Shown here: positions 49,878-60,294 of the stretch, piece after piece
Position numbering within the stretch: the first letter of the stretch is position 1
How the letters are laid out: each line of letters begins with the position of its first letter
Assembly: GCA_026705605.1 (NCBI GenBank)
Contig: JAPPAK010000007.1
Location: forward strand, 372,001-436,000
Direction of reading: 5' to 3'
DNA: 64,000 bases
Origin: Chloroflexota bacterium
Lineage (GTDB): Bacteria > Chloroflexota > Dehalococcoidia > Tepidiformales > Tepidiformaceae
Made by a program: the position numbers and the translations under genes
Notes under the pieces: model-generated
Seen by the model: only the letters and a program-made list of their open reading frames with translations
What the model was told of the DNA's origin: nothing
Database searches by the model: none

Positions 49878-50816
49878 TCAGGCCCGCTCGAAGGCGACGA
49901 TCGCGGCGCCGAGCAGCACCGCCTGGATGAGCGCGGCCGAGGCCAGCAGCCAGAGGCCGGCGGCCCGCTCGCGGGCGTGCAGGATGAACCCGAGGGCCAG
50001 ATTCACCGCGACGATGCCCCCACCCACGGCACCGATGCGCAGGAGCTCGGAGCGCTCGCCCACGCGCACGATACCGGTGCTTTTGGGAAAGTCGATCTGC
50101 ACGAGCGCGGGCAAATCCGGGTACTGGGTGAACAGGTAGCCGCCAAGCACGCCGAGTCCTACGAGCACGAGACTGAAGACGAACCAGACATCGCCGTCGC
50201 GCCAGAGGGGAAGCAGAGAGAAGCCCTGGGGTTCGGAGCGCTGCGGCTCCCCCGGCTCGAAGCCGACGATGAGGCGGCGTGAGCAGGCCTCGGCGAAGGC
50301 AACCTGGTCGGGCACGGTGAGGCCGTAGGTGCGTCCGGGCGTGACGACGAAGACATTGTCCTCGGGGCGGTTGTGGGTGGCGAAGAAGAGGGTGGGACCG
50401 AGGGAAGAGGCGACGCCCCGGCCGATGTGGCAGCCCCACCAGTTCAAACCGGTGACGGACTCCTCGCCGACGGTGCGGCCGGGGACGACGCGCTGGATGT
50501 CGACGACGGGAACGACAACCTCGCCGCCGGCCCAGCGAATGCGGAGGGCGTCGTCGTCGATCTGGTAGGCGAGCCGCGCCACGCCGAGCGTCCACCAGCC
50601 GAAGAGGAGGGCAACACCGGCGAAGAGGGCGACGACCACCCAGGCGAGGAAGGTGGTGGGCTCGACGGCGGCGCCGCCGGCCAGGACTCCAGCCACAAGG
50701 GCGATGAAGGCCGCCCAGACGGTGAACGCCCCGCCGACGATCATGCCGAGGGCGCGAGGCGGCCGAAAGGTATCGGCGTCTACGACGCCACCCGCACGCG
50801 TGCCGGGGTGCACCAC
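49878..50816 (-). CDS. Membrane protein with two pairs of transmembrane segments, PH-like middle
   Basis: A 312-residue protein. Hydrophobic pairs at about 25-80 (GMIVGGAFTVWAAFIALVAGVLAG, FLAWVVVALFAGVALLFGWW) and a further three near 210-310. The middle part (LAYQIDDDALRIRWAGGEVVVPVVDIQRVVPG, NVFVVTPGRTYGLTVPDQ) looks like a bacterial PH-like domain. Function unknown. The track start overlaps ilvE by 37 bases; ATG 50744 would avoid most of that, but neither has a ribosome site. Confidence 0.7.
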   Translation of the reverse strand: MVHPGTRAGGVVDADTFRPPRALGMIVGGAFTVWAAFIALVAGVLAGGAAVEPTTFLAWVVVALFAGVALLFGWWTLGVARLAYQIDDDALRIRWAGGEVVVPVVDIQRVVPGRTVGEESVTGLNWWGCHIGRGVASSLGPTLFFATHNRPEDNVFVVTPGRTYGLTVPDQVAFAEACSRRLIVGFEPGEPQRSEPQGFSLLPLWRDGDVWFVFSLVLVGLGVLGGYLFTQYPDLPALVQIDFPKSTGIVRVGERSELLRIGAVGGGIVAVNLALGFILHARERAAGLWLLASAALIQAVLLGAAIVAFERA

Positions 50817-51712
50817 TGGCGATACTTCTCGCTCTTGCCGCGAATGGCATCGAAGAAGAGGCGGGACAGATCCTTCGTGATGGGGCCCGGCTCTCCTCCC
50901 TTGACCACTCGGCGGTCGATCTCGGTCACAGGTGTGAGGTGAGCGGCGGTGCCGGTCATGAACACCTCGTCGGCGATGTAGAGCTCAGAACGGTCGATGG
51001 ACCGCTCGACGGTCTCGATGCCGAGCTCGTTGGCGGCGAGCTCGACGACGGTGGCGGCAGTGATGCCCTCGAGGACGTTATCGGAGGGCGGGGGCGTGAT
51101 GATGGCGCCGTTGCGCACGATGAAGATGTTCTCGCCGCTGCCCTCGGAGACGTGGCCGTCGGAGTTGAGGACGATGGCCTCGTCGAAGCCGTTCAACTCG
51201 GCCTCGGACTTGGCGAGGGCGCTGTTCACGTAGATACCCGTCACCTTGGCGCGGGGCGGGATGCCGGTATCGTCGACCCGCCGCCAGCTGCTGGTGTGGC
51301 AGCGGGCGCCCTTGTCGATATCGAGATAGGGGCCGAAGGGGGCGATGAAGATGAGGAGGTCGCTCTCGAGTCCGTGCAGGCGGACGCCCAGCACCTCGGA
51401 GCTGAGGTAGACCATCGGGCGGATGTAGACGTCCTCTTCGTAGCCGCTGCGCTCGACGATCTCGACGGTGAGGTCGCAAAGGCGGTCGATCTCCTCGTTC
51501 ATCTCCAGCCCGAGGATGCGGCTGCTCTGGGCGAGGCGCTCGTAGTGCTCCCGCATGCGGAAGAGGTAGAGGCAGCCGTCGTCGGCGTTCCAGTTGCCGC
51601 GGATGCCCTCGAAGACCGCCGTTCCGTAGTTGAAGGCGTGGGTCATCACACCCACCTTGGCCTCCTCCAGGGGAACGATCTGACCTTGGAAGTAGGCATA
51701 GGGCGTGGACAT
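50780..51712 (-). CDS. ilvE: Branched-chain amino acid aminotransferase
   Basis: Class IV PLP aminotransferase, last step of Val, Leu and Ile synthesis. The 310-residue protein has FNYGTAVFEGIRG, VYIRPMVYLS, the PLP lysine in RAKVTGIYVNSALAKSEA near 160, EGSGENIFIVRNG and FMTGTAAHLTPV. TATACT and GAGGAG lie upstream of ATG 51712. ilvC is 32 kb away, so the pathway is not clustered. Confidence 0.95.
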   Translation of the reverse strand: MSTPYAYFQGQIVPLEEAKVGVMTHAFNYGTAVFEGIRGNWNADDGCLYLFRMREHYERLAQSSRILGLEMNEEIDRLCDLTVEIVERSGYEEDVYIRPMVYLSSEVLGVRLHGLESDLLIFIAPFGPYLDIDKGARCHTSSWRRVDDTGIPPRAKVTGIYVNSALAKSEAELNGFDEAIVLNSDGHVSEGSGENIFIVRNGAIITPPPSDNVLEGITAATVVELAANELGIETVERSIDRSELYIADEVFMTGTAAHLTPVTEIDRRVVKGGEPGPITKDLSRLFFDAIRGKSEKYRQWCTPARVRVAS

Positions 51713-51763
51713 CGGCGGGTACTCCTCGGGGCTGCTTGGCGACTTCAGTATACGCGCGAGCCG

Positions 51764-52183
51764 CTACTGGTCCGCCTGCGAACCGTTGAAGAACGTAGGC
51801 TCGCGGCACTCCTCCACGGAGCGCTCCTTGTCCGCGAGTCGCTCCCGCACATCGTCGTCGGGGAGGGGAGGCGCAAGCACGAGCGGGCTGGTGGGGTCGT
51901 CGACCGCTTCCTCCAGGTACTCGATGAAGGCCTCGTGGAAGTCACGCAGATCGGCAGGCGGCTCAACCGCCTCGAGCTCCTCGATGAAGCCCTCAATGAC
52001 CTCTGCGATCTCCGCTTCCGCGGTCGCCTCCATGACCGCATCGGAGAAGCGGTCGAGGTTCACGCACATGACGGCGAGGTACTCCTCGTCGGCAACGGGG
52101 TCCGGGGGCGGCTCGTCATCGCAGGCGAGGGCCAGCAGGCCAAGCAGGGCCGCGAGCAGAAGGACCGGGAGGGAGCGGGCCAT
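51764..52183 (-). CDS. Hypothetical lipoprotein
   Basis: A 139-residue protein with signal peptide and lipobox LALAC (Cys about 21), followed by an acidic helical domain (FSDAVMEATAEAEIAEVIEGFIEELEAVEPPADL, FHEAFIEYLEEAVDD). No family recognised. Predicted leaderless from TACGAT seven bases before ATG 52183. Confidence 0.75.
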   Translation of the reverse strand: MARSLPVLLLAALLGLLALACDDEPPPDPVADEEYLAVMCVNLDRFSDAVMEATAEAEIAEVIEGFIEELEAVEPPADLRDFHEAFIEYLEEAVDDPTSPLVLAPPLPDDDVRERLADKERSVEECREPTFFNGSQADQ

Positions 52184-52190
52184 CGGAGAA

Positions 52191-52196
52191 ATCGTA
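52191..52196 (-). promoter_or_regulatory. -10 element, leaderless start of the lipoprotein gene
   Basis: TACGAT on the minus strand with a 7-nt gap to ATG 52183. Confidence 0.5.
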
Positions 52197-52209
52197 CGCG
52201 CCGCGGTCG

Positions 52210-53067
52210 CTACAGGACGATGCGTCGAACGGCGCCGGCGGGGGCGCGCCGCCAGTTCTCGACGACGAAGCGCTCGACCCCGCCGATATAGCGGCGCTCG
52301 ATGCGGCAGCGGCGGAGCTCTTCCAGCTCGCGACGTGCGGATCGGGCCCAGCGCGTGAGCGCCTCGGGGTCGGAGATGGGAAGGACGTCGCCGGCTTCGA
52401 GGAGCAGCTCGACCTTCGCGACGCCGAGCGCCAACAGCCAGCCGCTCGTCAGCTCGGCGAGGGCCATGTGGAAGTCGCGATCGGCGAAGGTGACGGCAAG
52501 CCTGCCGGGACCGCTCTCCCCGCCCGCGAGCAGTAGGGTCGCGCCCGGCGAGGGCTGCGCGAGGGCCTGGGTCGCGTCGCGCACATTCGCAAGGAGTTGC
52601 GGGAGTTCGGCATCTCGCGGCGGCTCGCCGAGGGCGAGCTGGGTCGCGTGCGCTTCGGGCATATCGCTCACGCCTTCCGCGTCGAGCAGGTCTTGCCAGA
52701 CAGCAGCGCCGTCCGCAAGGAGCGCGACGCAGGCGGCCTCGTGATCGGCCGCCGAAGCGACGAGCGGCGCGGCCGCCGCGTAGCCCCCCGACTCGATGGC
52801 GTGCAGGGCCTCAAGGCGGGCACTCCACGAGCGCGAACCGGTCGCGAGCAGGGCGGCGACGGCGACGTTGCGGTAGCGCGACCCCGCCGCCTCGTTCGCG
52901 ACGGCCGATTCGAGGCGCAGGCCATCCAGCACGAGGTCGACCGTCTCGCCAAGGACGAACGCCATCTGGCGGTGGGCATCGACGGAGCCGGCAGAGCCGG
53001 CGGGCGGGCGCGACGAGCGCTCCGCCTCGGGGTGGATGCTGGGCGGGGAGACGCGGAAGCCGGCCAT
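52210..53067 (-). CDS. Hypothetical protein downstream of enolase
   Basis: A 285-residue protein from ATG 53067 (MAGFRVSPPSIHPEAERS). Residues 30-180 are an Ala-rich helical region (HRQMAFVLGETVDLVLDGLRL, EALHAIESGGYAAAAPLVASAADHEAACVALL), and 185-285 an alpha/beta part ending RRRYIGG-like VERFVVENW. No family recognised. It begins 4 bases after the eno stop, so it is the last gene of def-LOG-eno. The track start would overlap eno by 110 bases. Confidence 0.65.
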   Translation of the reverse strand: MAGFRVSPPSIHPEAERSSRPPAGSAGSVDAHRQMAFVLGETVDLVLDGLRLESAVANEAAGSRYRNVAVAALLATGSRSWSARLEALHAIESGGYAAAAPLVASAADHEAACVALLADGAAVWQDLLDAEGVSDMPEAHATQLALGEPPRDAELPQLLANVRDATQALAQPSPGATLLLAGGESGPGRLAVTFADRDFHMALAELTSGWLLALGVAKVELLLEAGDVLPISDPEALTRWARSARRELEELRRCRIERRYIGGVERFVVENWRRAPAGAVRRIVL

Positions 53068-53071
53068 CGGC

Positions 53072-54896
<1,825 letters not shown>

Positions 54897-54900
<4 letters not shown>

Positions 54901-55400
54901 GCCCTTTCCTCCACTTCCTCCGGTGCGGCGTCGACGCGGACGAGCGCGTCGGGACTGTCGAGGTAGTCGATATAGAGGATGCCGTTGAGGTGGTCGATCT
55001 CGTGCTCGAGGGCCTCGGCGAGGAGGTCGTCTTCGGCGCGAATGCGGACCTCCCTCCCGGTGGTGGGGTCGATGCCTTTGACGAGGACCTTCACCGAACG
55101 CGTGATCTCACCCCGGAAGCCGGGCACGGAGAGGCAGCCTTCGTGGAGCTGGCGCTCACCCGAGCGCTTGATGATCTCGGGGTTGAGCAAGGCGAAGGGC
55201 TCGGCCGGGGGCGTATCGAGCACGATCACCTGGAGGGGGATGCCGATCTGGGGAGCGGCGAGACCCACCCCGGGGGCGTCGTACATGGTCTCGAACATGT
55301 CCTCGATGAGCTGCGGAATGCTCGAATCGCGCACGCGGACGCGCCTTGCTTTCTGCCGGAGGACGGGGTCGCCGGCGCGCCGGATTGGATGGATCGCCAC
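54897..55400 (-). CDS. def: Peptide deformylase
   Basis: Removes the formyl group from new proteins. The 167-residue protein has all three motifs: GVGLAAPQIG, EGCLSVPG and HEIDHLNG (metal Cys and His, catalytic Glu). I start at GTG 55400 because TACAAT ends seven bases before it; that -10 overlaps ATG 55409 (MPRVAIH), so the longer form cannot be made from this promoter. First gene of def-LOG-eno-hypothetical, divergent from nadB. Confidence 0.95.
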
Positions 55401-55407
55401 CCTTGGC

Positions 55408-55413
55408 ATTGTA
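55408..55413 (-). promoter_or_regulatory. -10 element, leaderless GTG start of def
   Basis: TACAAT on the minus strand with a 7-nt gap to GTG 55400. It overlaps the ATG codon that automatic annotation may choose. Confidence 0.6.
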
Positions 55414-55462
55414 CGGCGGCGCACGATTCGGGCGACTGGCAGGGCCGTTGGCGCGCGTCGCG

Positions 55463-55493
55463 GGGACTTCGTGTACGACGTACACTAAGTCCC
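55463..55493. promoter_or_regulatory. 31-bp near-perfect palindrome over the nadB promoter, probable operator
   Basis: GGGACTT-C-GTGTAC-GAC-GTACAC-T-AAGTCCC: arms of 7 and 6 bp match exactly, with one mismatched pair and a 3-nt centre. It contains the nadB -10 (TACACT) and ends one base before the GTG start. A repressor bound here would block transcription of a leaderless mRNA. Confidence 0.75.
55481..55486 (+). promoter_or_regulatory. -10 element, leaderless GTG start of nadB
   Basis: TACACT with a 7-nt gap to GTG 55494, inside the palindrome. Confidence 0.6.
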
Positions 55494-57038
55494 GTGAGCG
55501 ATCCCCCACGGGCGGATGGGCGGTACCGGGCGATCGTGGTCGGGAGCGGCATGGCGGGCCTCTTCGCCGCGCTCGAAGCAAGCGCGCTGGGTCCCGTGCT
55601 GCTGGTCACGAAGGGGCAGTTGCACGAGGGCAGCACGCGCCACGCCCAGGGCGGCATCGCCGCCGCGATCGGCCCGGACGACTCCACCGAGCAGCACCTC
55701 AAGGACACGATCGCGGCGGGCGCGGGGCTCGTCGACGAAGAGATGGCGCGCATTCTGGTGGAGAGCGCACCGCGCCGCATCCGTGACCTCGAACGGTACG
55801 GGGTCAGCTTCGACAGTGAGGGGGCGAATCGCGCGTTCGGGCGCGAGGGAGCGCACCGGAACGCACGCGTCTTGCACGCTCGTGGCGACCGCACGGGGGC
55901 GGCCATCACCACAGCACTCGCGGAGCAGGTCGAGAGCGGCCGAATAACCGTCAAGGAGCACACGCTGGCAACCGAGGTCCTGCTGGAAAGCGGCTCGACC
56001 GTGGGCGTTCGCGCCCTCGACCAGGGGGCAGGGGCAAAGTGCATCTTCGAGTCGGACGCAGTCGTGCTGGCGACGGGCGGGGCGGGGGCGGCCTTCTCGC
56101 ACACGACGAATCCACCAGTAGCCACAGGCGACGGCATCGCCCTTGCCTTCGACGCCGGGGCGGAGGTGACCGACCTCGAGTTCTACCAGTTCCACCCGAC
56201 GGCCTTCCGCCAGCCGGGAGCGCCGCCCTTCCTGATTTCGGAGGCACTGCGGGGGGAGGGCGCGGTGCTACGCAACGACGGGGGCGAGGCGTTCATGCCG
56301 CGCTACCACGAGCTTGCCGACCTCGCGCCGCGCGACGTGGTCGCGCGGGCGATGGTCGCGGAGATGCGGGGGGCGGGGGCGGACCACGTCTGGCTCGACT
56401 GCAGCGCGCTGGAGCGCGTTGACCCAATCGAGCGGTTCCCGGGGATCGCGGCCTTCTGCCGCGAGCGCGGGGTCGACCTGCGCCGCGACCCGGTACCGGT
56501 CGCCCCCGCCGCGCACTACCTGATGGGCGGCGTGCGCACGGACTCGTGGGCGCGCACGACGGTTCCGGGGCTCTACGCCTGCGGGGAGACCGCGGCGACG
56601 GGCGTCCACGGGGCGAACCGGCTGGCAAGCAACTCGCTGCTGGAAACCGTGGTGTTCGCAAAGCGCGCGGTCGAGCACATCGCGGAGGGGGCGGGCGGCG
56701 CCATGGCGCCCTGCCCGGACTCGACACCGTTCGCGGCGGGCAGAGCGGCGCCCCCCGACCACGCAGCGGTCCAGCGGCTGCTCTGGGAACACGCGGGTAT
56801 CGAGCGCTCAGGAGAGGCGCTCCAGGAGGGTCTCGACGCGATCGACGGATGGCCCGAGGGCGAACCGGAGCCCTCACGGGAGGGGCATGAGGGGCGCTGG
56901 CTGGGGGTCTTCGCGGAGCTACTGCTAACGGCCGCGCTCAGGCGCGAGGAGAGCCGGGGCGCGCATTTCCGCACGGATTTCCCCGAGCGCGACGACTCGC
57001 GCTGGGCGCAACGGCAGGTGTTCCATCGTGCTGATTGA
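55494..57038 (+). CDS. nadB: L-aspartate oxidase
   Basis: FAD enzyme that makes iminoaspartate, first step of de novo NAD synthesis. The 514-residue protein has VVGSGMAGLFAALEAS, THARQ-like RHAQGGIAAAI, FHPTAF, and GAARPC-like YACGETAATGVHGANRLASNSLLE. I start at GTG 55494 (VSDPPRADGRYRAIVVGSG) on the basis of the leaderless -10; the track ORF to 54990 runs antisense through def. It overlaps nadC by 11 bases. nadA is not present. Confidence 0.94.
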   Translation: MSDPPRADGRYRAIVVGSGMAGLFAALEASALGPVLLVTKGQLHEGSTRHAQGGIAAAIGPDDSTEQHLKDTIAAGAGLVDEEMARILVESAPRRIRDLERYGVSFDSEGANRAFGREGAHRNARVLHARGDRTGAAITTALAEQVESGRITVKEHTLATEVLLESGSTVGVRALDQGAGAKCIFESDAVVLATGGAGAAFSHTTNPPVATGDGIALAFDAGAEVTDLEFYQFHPTAFRQPGAPPFLISEALRGEGAVLRNDGGEAFMPRYHELADLAPRDVVARAMVAEMRGAGADHVWLDCSALERVDPIERFPGIAAFCRERGVDLRRDPVPVAPAAHYLMGGVRTDSWARTTVPGLYACGETAATGVHGANRLASNSLLETVVFAKRAVEHIAEGAGGAMAPCPDSTPFAAGRAAPPDHAAVQRLLWEHAGIERSGEALQEGLDAIDGWPEGEPEPSREGHEGRWLGVFAELLLTAALRREESRGAHFRTDFPERDDSRWAQRQVFHRAD

Positions 57039-57900
57039 ACCACCCCCCGTAGGAACCATCGCCTCCGTGGTGCGAACGGCGCTCTCGGAGGATCGCGCCG
57101 GCGACGACGTCACGACGCAGGCGGTAGTGGAGGAGGGGCTCGTCGCGCGGGGGCAGTTGGTGGCGCGGGAGGCGGGGGTGGTCTGCGGGCTTGTCGTGGC
57201 CCGGTACGTCTTCGCGATGCTGGACGAGGGGACCGCCTTCGAAGCTCATGTGGGCGACGGGGACGAGGTCGAGGGAGGAACGGTTCTCGCGAGCGTGGAG
57301 GGTCCAGCCCGGGCGATCCTGTCGGGGGAGCGGACGGCGCTGAATTTCGTGCAGCGGCTCTCGGGGGTCGCGACGATCACGAGTCGTTATGTAGAGGCGG
57401 CCAAAGGGACGGACTGCGTCATCCTCGACACACGGAAGACGACGCCCGGCCTGCGGGACCTGGAGAAGTACGCGGTGCGCTGCGGGGGCGGGGCGAACCA
57501 CCGGCGCGACCTCGCCGTAATGGGGATGATCAAGGACAACCACCGCGAGGCGCTCGCACGCCAGGGCAAGACGCTCGCGCAGGCGGTGGCAACCATCCGG
57601 CAGCACGCGCCGGAGACGCCGGTCGAAGTCGAGGTCGACACGCTCGAGGAGCTCCGGGGCGCGCTCGACGCGAAACCGGAGTGGATCCTGCTCGACAACA
57701 TGACGACGGAGCAGATGCGCGAGGCGGTCGCGCTCGTCGCGAGGCGGGCGCGGCTGGAGGCGAGCGGCGGCATCACGTTGGAGCGGGTCGCGGAGATCGC
57801 GGCGACGGGCGTGGACGCCATCTCCTCAGGGGCCCTCACCCACAGCGCGCCCGCGCTGGACATCGCGCTCGATATCGACTTCGAGGACCGGGCCGGCTAG
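57028..57900 (+). CDS. nadC: Nicotinate-nucleotide pyrophosphorylase (quinolinate phosphoribosyltransferase)
   Basis: Third step of de novo NAD synthesis, quinolinate plus PRPP to NaMN. The 290-residue protein has SGERTALNFVQRLSGVAT, DTRKTTPGLRDLEKYAVRCGGGANHR, VEVEVDTLEE, and LEASGGITLERVAEIAATGVDAISSGALTHS. GTG 57028 overlaps nadB. Co-transcribed with nadB behind the palindrome. Shares CTAG stop with the convergent gene. Confidence 0.96.
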   Translation: MLIEPPPVGTIASVVRTALSEDRAGDDVTTQAVVEEGLVARGQLVAREAGVVCGLVVARYVFAMLDEGTAFEAHVGDGDEVEGGTVLASVEGPARAILSGERTALNFVQRLSGVATITSRYVEAAKGTDCVILDTRKTTPGLRDLEKYAVRCGGGANHRRDLAVMGMIKDNHREALARQGKTLAQAVATIRQHAPETPVEVEVDTLEELRGALDAKPEWILLDNMTTEQMREAVALVARRARLEASGGITLERVAEIAATGVDAISSGALTHSAPALDIALDIDFEDRAG

Positions 57901-58808
57901 CCGAGACCGACGGAACGCAGGAAGTCGGGCGCGGCGCGGACGTCGTCGTCGGTCTCGCGCTGGTCGATCTCAAGCGTGATGGCGTCGAGCGAGGAAAGGC
58001 CGCCAGCGACCATCTCCCAGTCGAGCTGGGCCGTGCCGGGGGCGCGGTGGTCGACGACGCCACGGACGTCGTGCACGTGGGCGCCAATGAGTCGGTCACC
58101 GAGCTCGTCGAACCAGGCCCGGTGGGGCAGGAAGCCGAGGCGGTCCAGCACCTCGGCGTGGCCGGTGTCGTGCCAGTGGCCGACCTCGTCGGGGGCGAAG
58201 CCTTCCATGAGGGCGATCGACTCGGCGGGGAGCGGGATCTGGTGGTACTCGAGCCGGTTCTCGAGGCCGATGCTGATGCCGTGGGGCCGGGCCGCCTCGA
58301 CAAGCTGCTCCAACGACTCGCGGGCAGCTTCCAGGTTCGCGGGGGCTGCCTCGGCCCGGCGTTGCTCCATCTCGGCGCGCGCCTCGGCGGCGCGGTTGTC
58401 CCTGATGCTGTGCTGCCGGAAGAGGCGGTAGAGCTCGGCCGTCGTGCCGGAGAAGGAGCCCTCGACCTCGCCGAGGTGGACGACGAGCGCCGACGCGCCC
58501 GCCTCCGCCGCCCACTCGATGCTGCGGAGGGCGTGCTTGAGCGCGCGAGCGTGCTCGCTCCGCTTCGTCGAGGCGAGGTTCAGGTCGTGGTTGCTCTTTC
58601 CACCCTCGACCTCGACGAGCGGGGCAGGCTGGTGGATGGAGGTCACGGGCAGGATGCCGCTGTCGAGGATTTCGCGGAGTTTCTCCGGTGTCGTCGAGTG
58701 GGAGACCTCGATGGCGTCGTAGCCGGCATCGGCGGCGTACCGCGCGAAGTCCGCGCCGTTCTCGAAGCGCTTCTGCTGGGCGTACATGGTCGAGAGGGCG
58801 ATGGTCAT
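57897..58808 (-). CDS. Sugar phosphate isomerase/epimerase family TIM barrel
   Basis: A 303-residue AP-endonuclease-2/xylose-isomerase-like barrel. ADAGYDAIEVS, VTSIHQPAPLVEV, ALVVHLGEVEGSF, IGLENRLEYHQIPLP (metal Glu), VGHWHDTGHAEVLD (metal His/Asp) and GAHVHDVRG fit the metal site of the family. Substrate unknown. It is the last gene of dxr-rseP-small membrane protein, 4 bases after the previous stop. Confidence 0.88.
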   Translation of the reverse strand: MTIALSTMYAQQKRFENGADFARYAADAGYDAIEVSHSTTPEKLREILDSGILPVTSIHQPAPLVEVEGGKSNHDLNLASTKRSEHARALKHALRSIEWAAEAGASALVVHLGEVEGSFSGTTAELYRLFRQHSIRDNRAAEARAEMEQRRAEAAPANLEAARESLEQLVEAARPHGISIGLENRLEYHQIPLPAESIALMEGFAPDEVGHWHDTGHAEVLDRLGFLPHRAWFDELGDRLIGAHVHDVRGVVDHRAPGTAQLDWEMVAGGLSSLDAITLEIDQRETDDDVRAAPDFLRSVGLG

Positions 58809-58812
58809 GGAG

Positions 58813-59094
58813 TCATTCCGAGGCTTCAGGCTGCCAGCGACGAGAGACTCGCCGGACGGTCAGCAACAGGGTAGGGAACGCAAATGCTACGACGAAGCTG
58901 AGGATGAGGCCGAGCTCATCGTCGCGGAAGACGGGGACGGCGAGACCGCCAATCACCGCCGCGGCCATGCTCAGAAACAGGTAGCGGAAGCCAGCGTTCC
59001 CGCGGGTCGCAACGCTGAGCGCGAGCCAGGGCAGGAATCCGAGGGCGAGCCACCCGATGACGAAGAGCGTGATGAACAGCGCGTCGAAGAGCAC
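58813..59094 (-). CDS. Small membrane protein with three predicted transmembrane helices
   Basis: A 93-residue protein: hydrophobic helices at about 4-28, 40-57 and 62-79, ending in a basic tail (VRRVSRRWQPEASE). No family recognised. Start is GTG 59094, 9 bases after the rseP stop, so it belongs to that operon. Confidence 0.65.
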   Translation of the reverse strand: MLFDALFITLFVIGWLALGFLPWLALSVATRGNAGFRYLFLSMAAAVIGGLAVPVFRDDELGLILSFVVAFAFPTLLLTVRRVSRRWQPEASE

Positions 59095-59103
59095 GGCGGC
59101 GCG

Positions 59104-60294
59104 TCAGGTGATGAGGCGGGAGATGTCGAAGAAGGTGATGACGAGGATGCCCGCCAGCAGCACGGCAAACCCAACGAAGTGGACGAAGCCTTCCTTCTCG
59201 GGGGAGATACGGCGGCCGCCACGCAGTATCTCGACGACGACGAAAGTCATGCGCCCGCCGTCGAGGGCGGGGATGGGGAGGGCGTTGAATACCGCCAGGG
59301 AGAGGCTGAGAAGGGCGGCAAGCTCGATCAGCGGTCGCCAGCCGGCCGCCTCGACGATGTCGCCGGTGGTGTTGGCGATGCCGACGGGGCCGGAGAGGAG
59401 GGGCTGGTCCGGAGCGGCGCCGGAGCTACCGTTCACCCGCACCTGGATCTCGTTCTTGGTGACGATGACGGCGTCGATCATCGCCTGCCAGCCGCGCGGG
59501 ACCGCTTCCCAGGGCGGGTACGCGACGTTCTCCGTGTAGGGGAAGCGCTGGCTGCAGCCGATGGGGTTGCCATCGTCGTCGACATCGGTGCAGACGGTGG
59601 GGGCGCCCACGCGGATGCCGGTCGGGCCCTGCCCTTCGGGCGGGCGCCAGCGGGCGTAGAGCTCGGCCTCGAGCGTCGAGTTCGCCCGCGAGATTACCCA
59701 GGTCTGCGTCTCTCCGATAAAGCGGCGGGTGTGGAAGATGAGCTCGCTGACGTTGCGGACCTCGCGGCCGTTCACCTCCATGACGACGTCGCCGGGCTGG
59801 AGGCCCTGCGCCGGCTCGGTGCCGTCACGCAGCGTGCCGGTGATGGTCGCCATTGCGGCGGGGGAGTCGGGCATGACCTCGGCGACCTGCGCGAGGTTGA
59901 GGGCGCGTTCGCGCGGGACCATGAACGCGATCGTGAACAGCAGGAGGGCGAGCCCCACGTTCATGACGACGCCCGCGGCCATGACGGTGAGGCGCTTCCA
60001 GGCGGCGGCGGCGGCGAGCGAGCGGGGGTCGGTGGGGTCCTCTTCGCCCATCATGCGGACGAAGCCGCCGATGGGGAGCCAGTTGATCGTGTACTCGGTC
60101 TCGCCACGCCTGAACGACAGGCCCTTGATGCGTGGCGGGAAGCCGATGCCGAACTCCAGCACCTTGATGCGGAACGCCTTCGCCGCAAGGAAGTGCCCGA
60201 GCTCGTGGATGACGACGAGGGGAACGAGGAGAGCCGCGAAGATCAGCGCCGAGCGAAGGACATCGACGACCTCGAAGGCGGCGAGGAAGGTCAC
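59104..60294 (-). CDS. rseP: Site-2 protease, RseP/M50 family
   Basis: Intramembrane zinc protease that cuts membrane proteins such as anti-sigma factors. The 396-residue protein has the first helix with VVIHELGHFLAAKAF, PIGGFVRMMGEEDP, a PDZ domain near 150-240 (GLQPGDVVMEVNGREVRNVSELI) and the C-terminal third zinc ligand in NALPIPALDGGRM. GTG 60294 overlaps the dxr stop by 4 bases (GTGA). The PDZ domain has an inserted Cys pair (VCTDVDDDGNPIGCS). Gene order dxr-rseP is widely conserved. Confidence 0.92.
   Translation of the reverse strand: MTFLAAFEVVDVLRSALIFAALLVPLVVIHELGHFLAAKAFRIKVLEFGIGFPPRIKGLSFRRGETEYTINWLPIGGFVRMMGEEDPTDPRSLAAAAAWKRLTVMAAGVVMNVGLALLLFTIAFMVPRERALNLAQVAEVMPDSPAAMATITGTLRDGTEPAQGLQPGDVVMEVNGREVRNVSELIFHTRRFIGETQTWVISRANSTLEAELYARWRPPEGQGPTGIRVGAPTVCTDVDDDGNPIGCSQRFPYTENVAYPPWEAVPRGWQAMIDAVIVTKNEIQVRVNGSSGAAPDQPLLSGPVGIANTTGDIVEAAGWRPLIELAALLSLSLAVFNALPIPALDGGRMTFVVVEILRGGRRISPEKEGFVHFVGFAVLLAGILVITFFDISRLIT

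Noticed and set aside
49866-49890. GCGGGC-N6-GCCCGC hairpin between convergent genes as a terminator
   Set aside because: The stem is only 6 bp and no T-run follows; it may be a chance GC-rich repeat.
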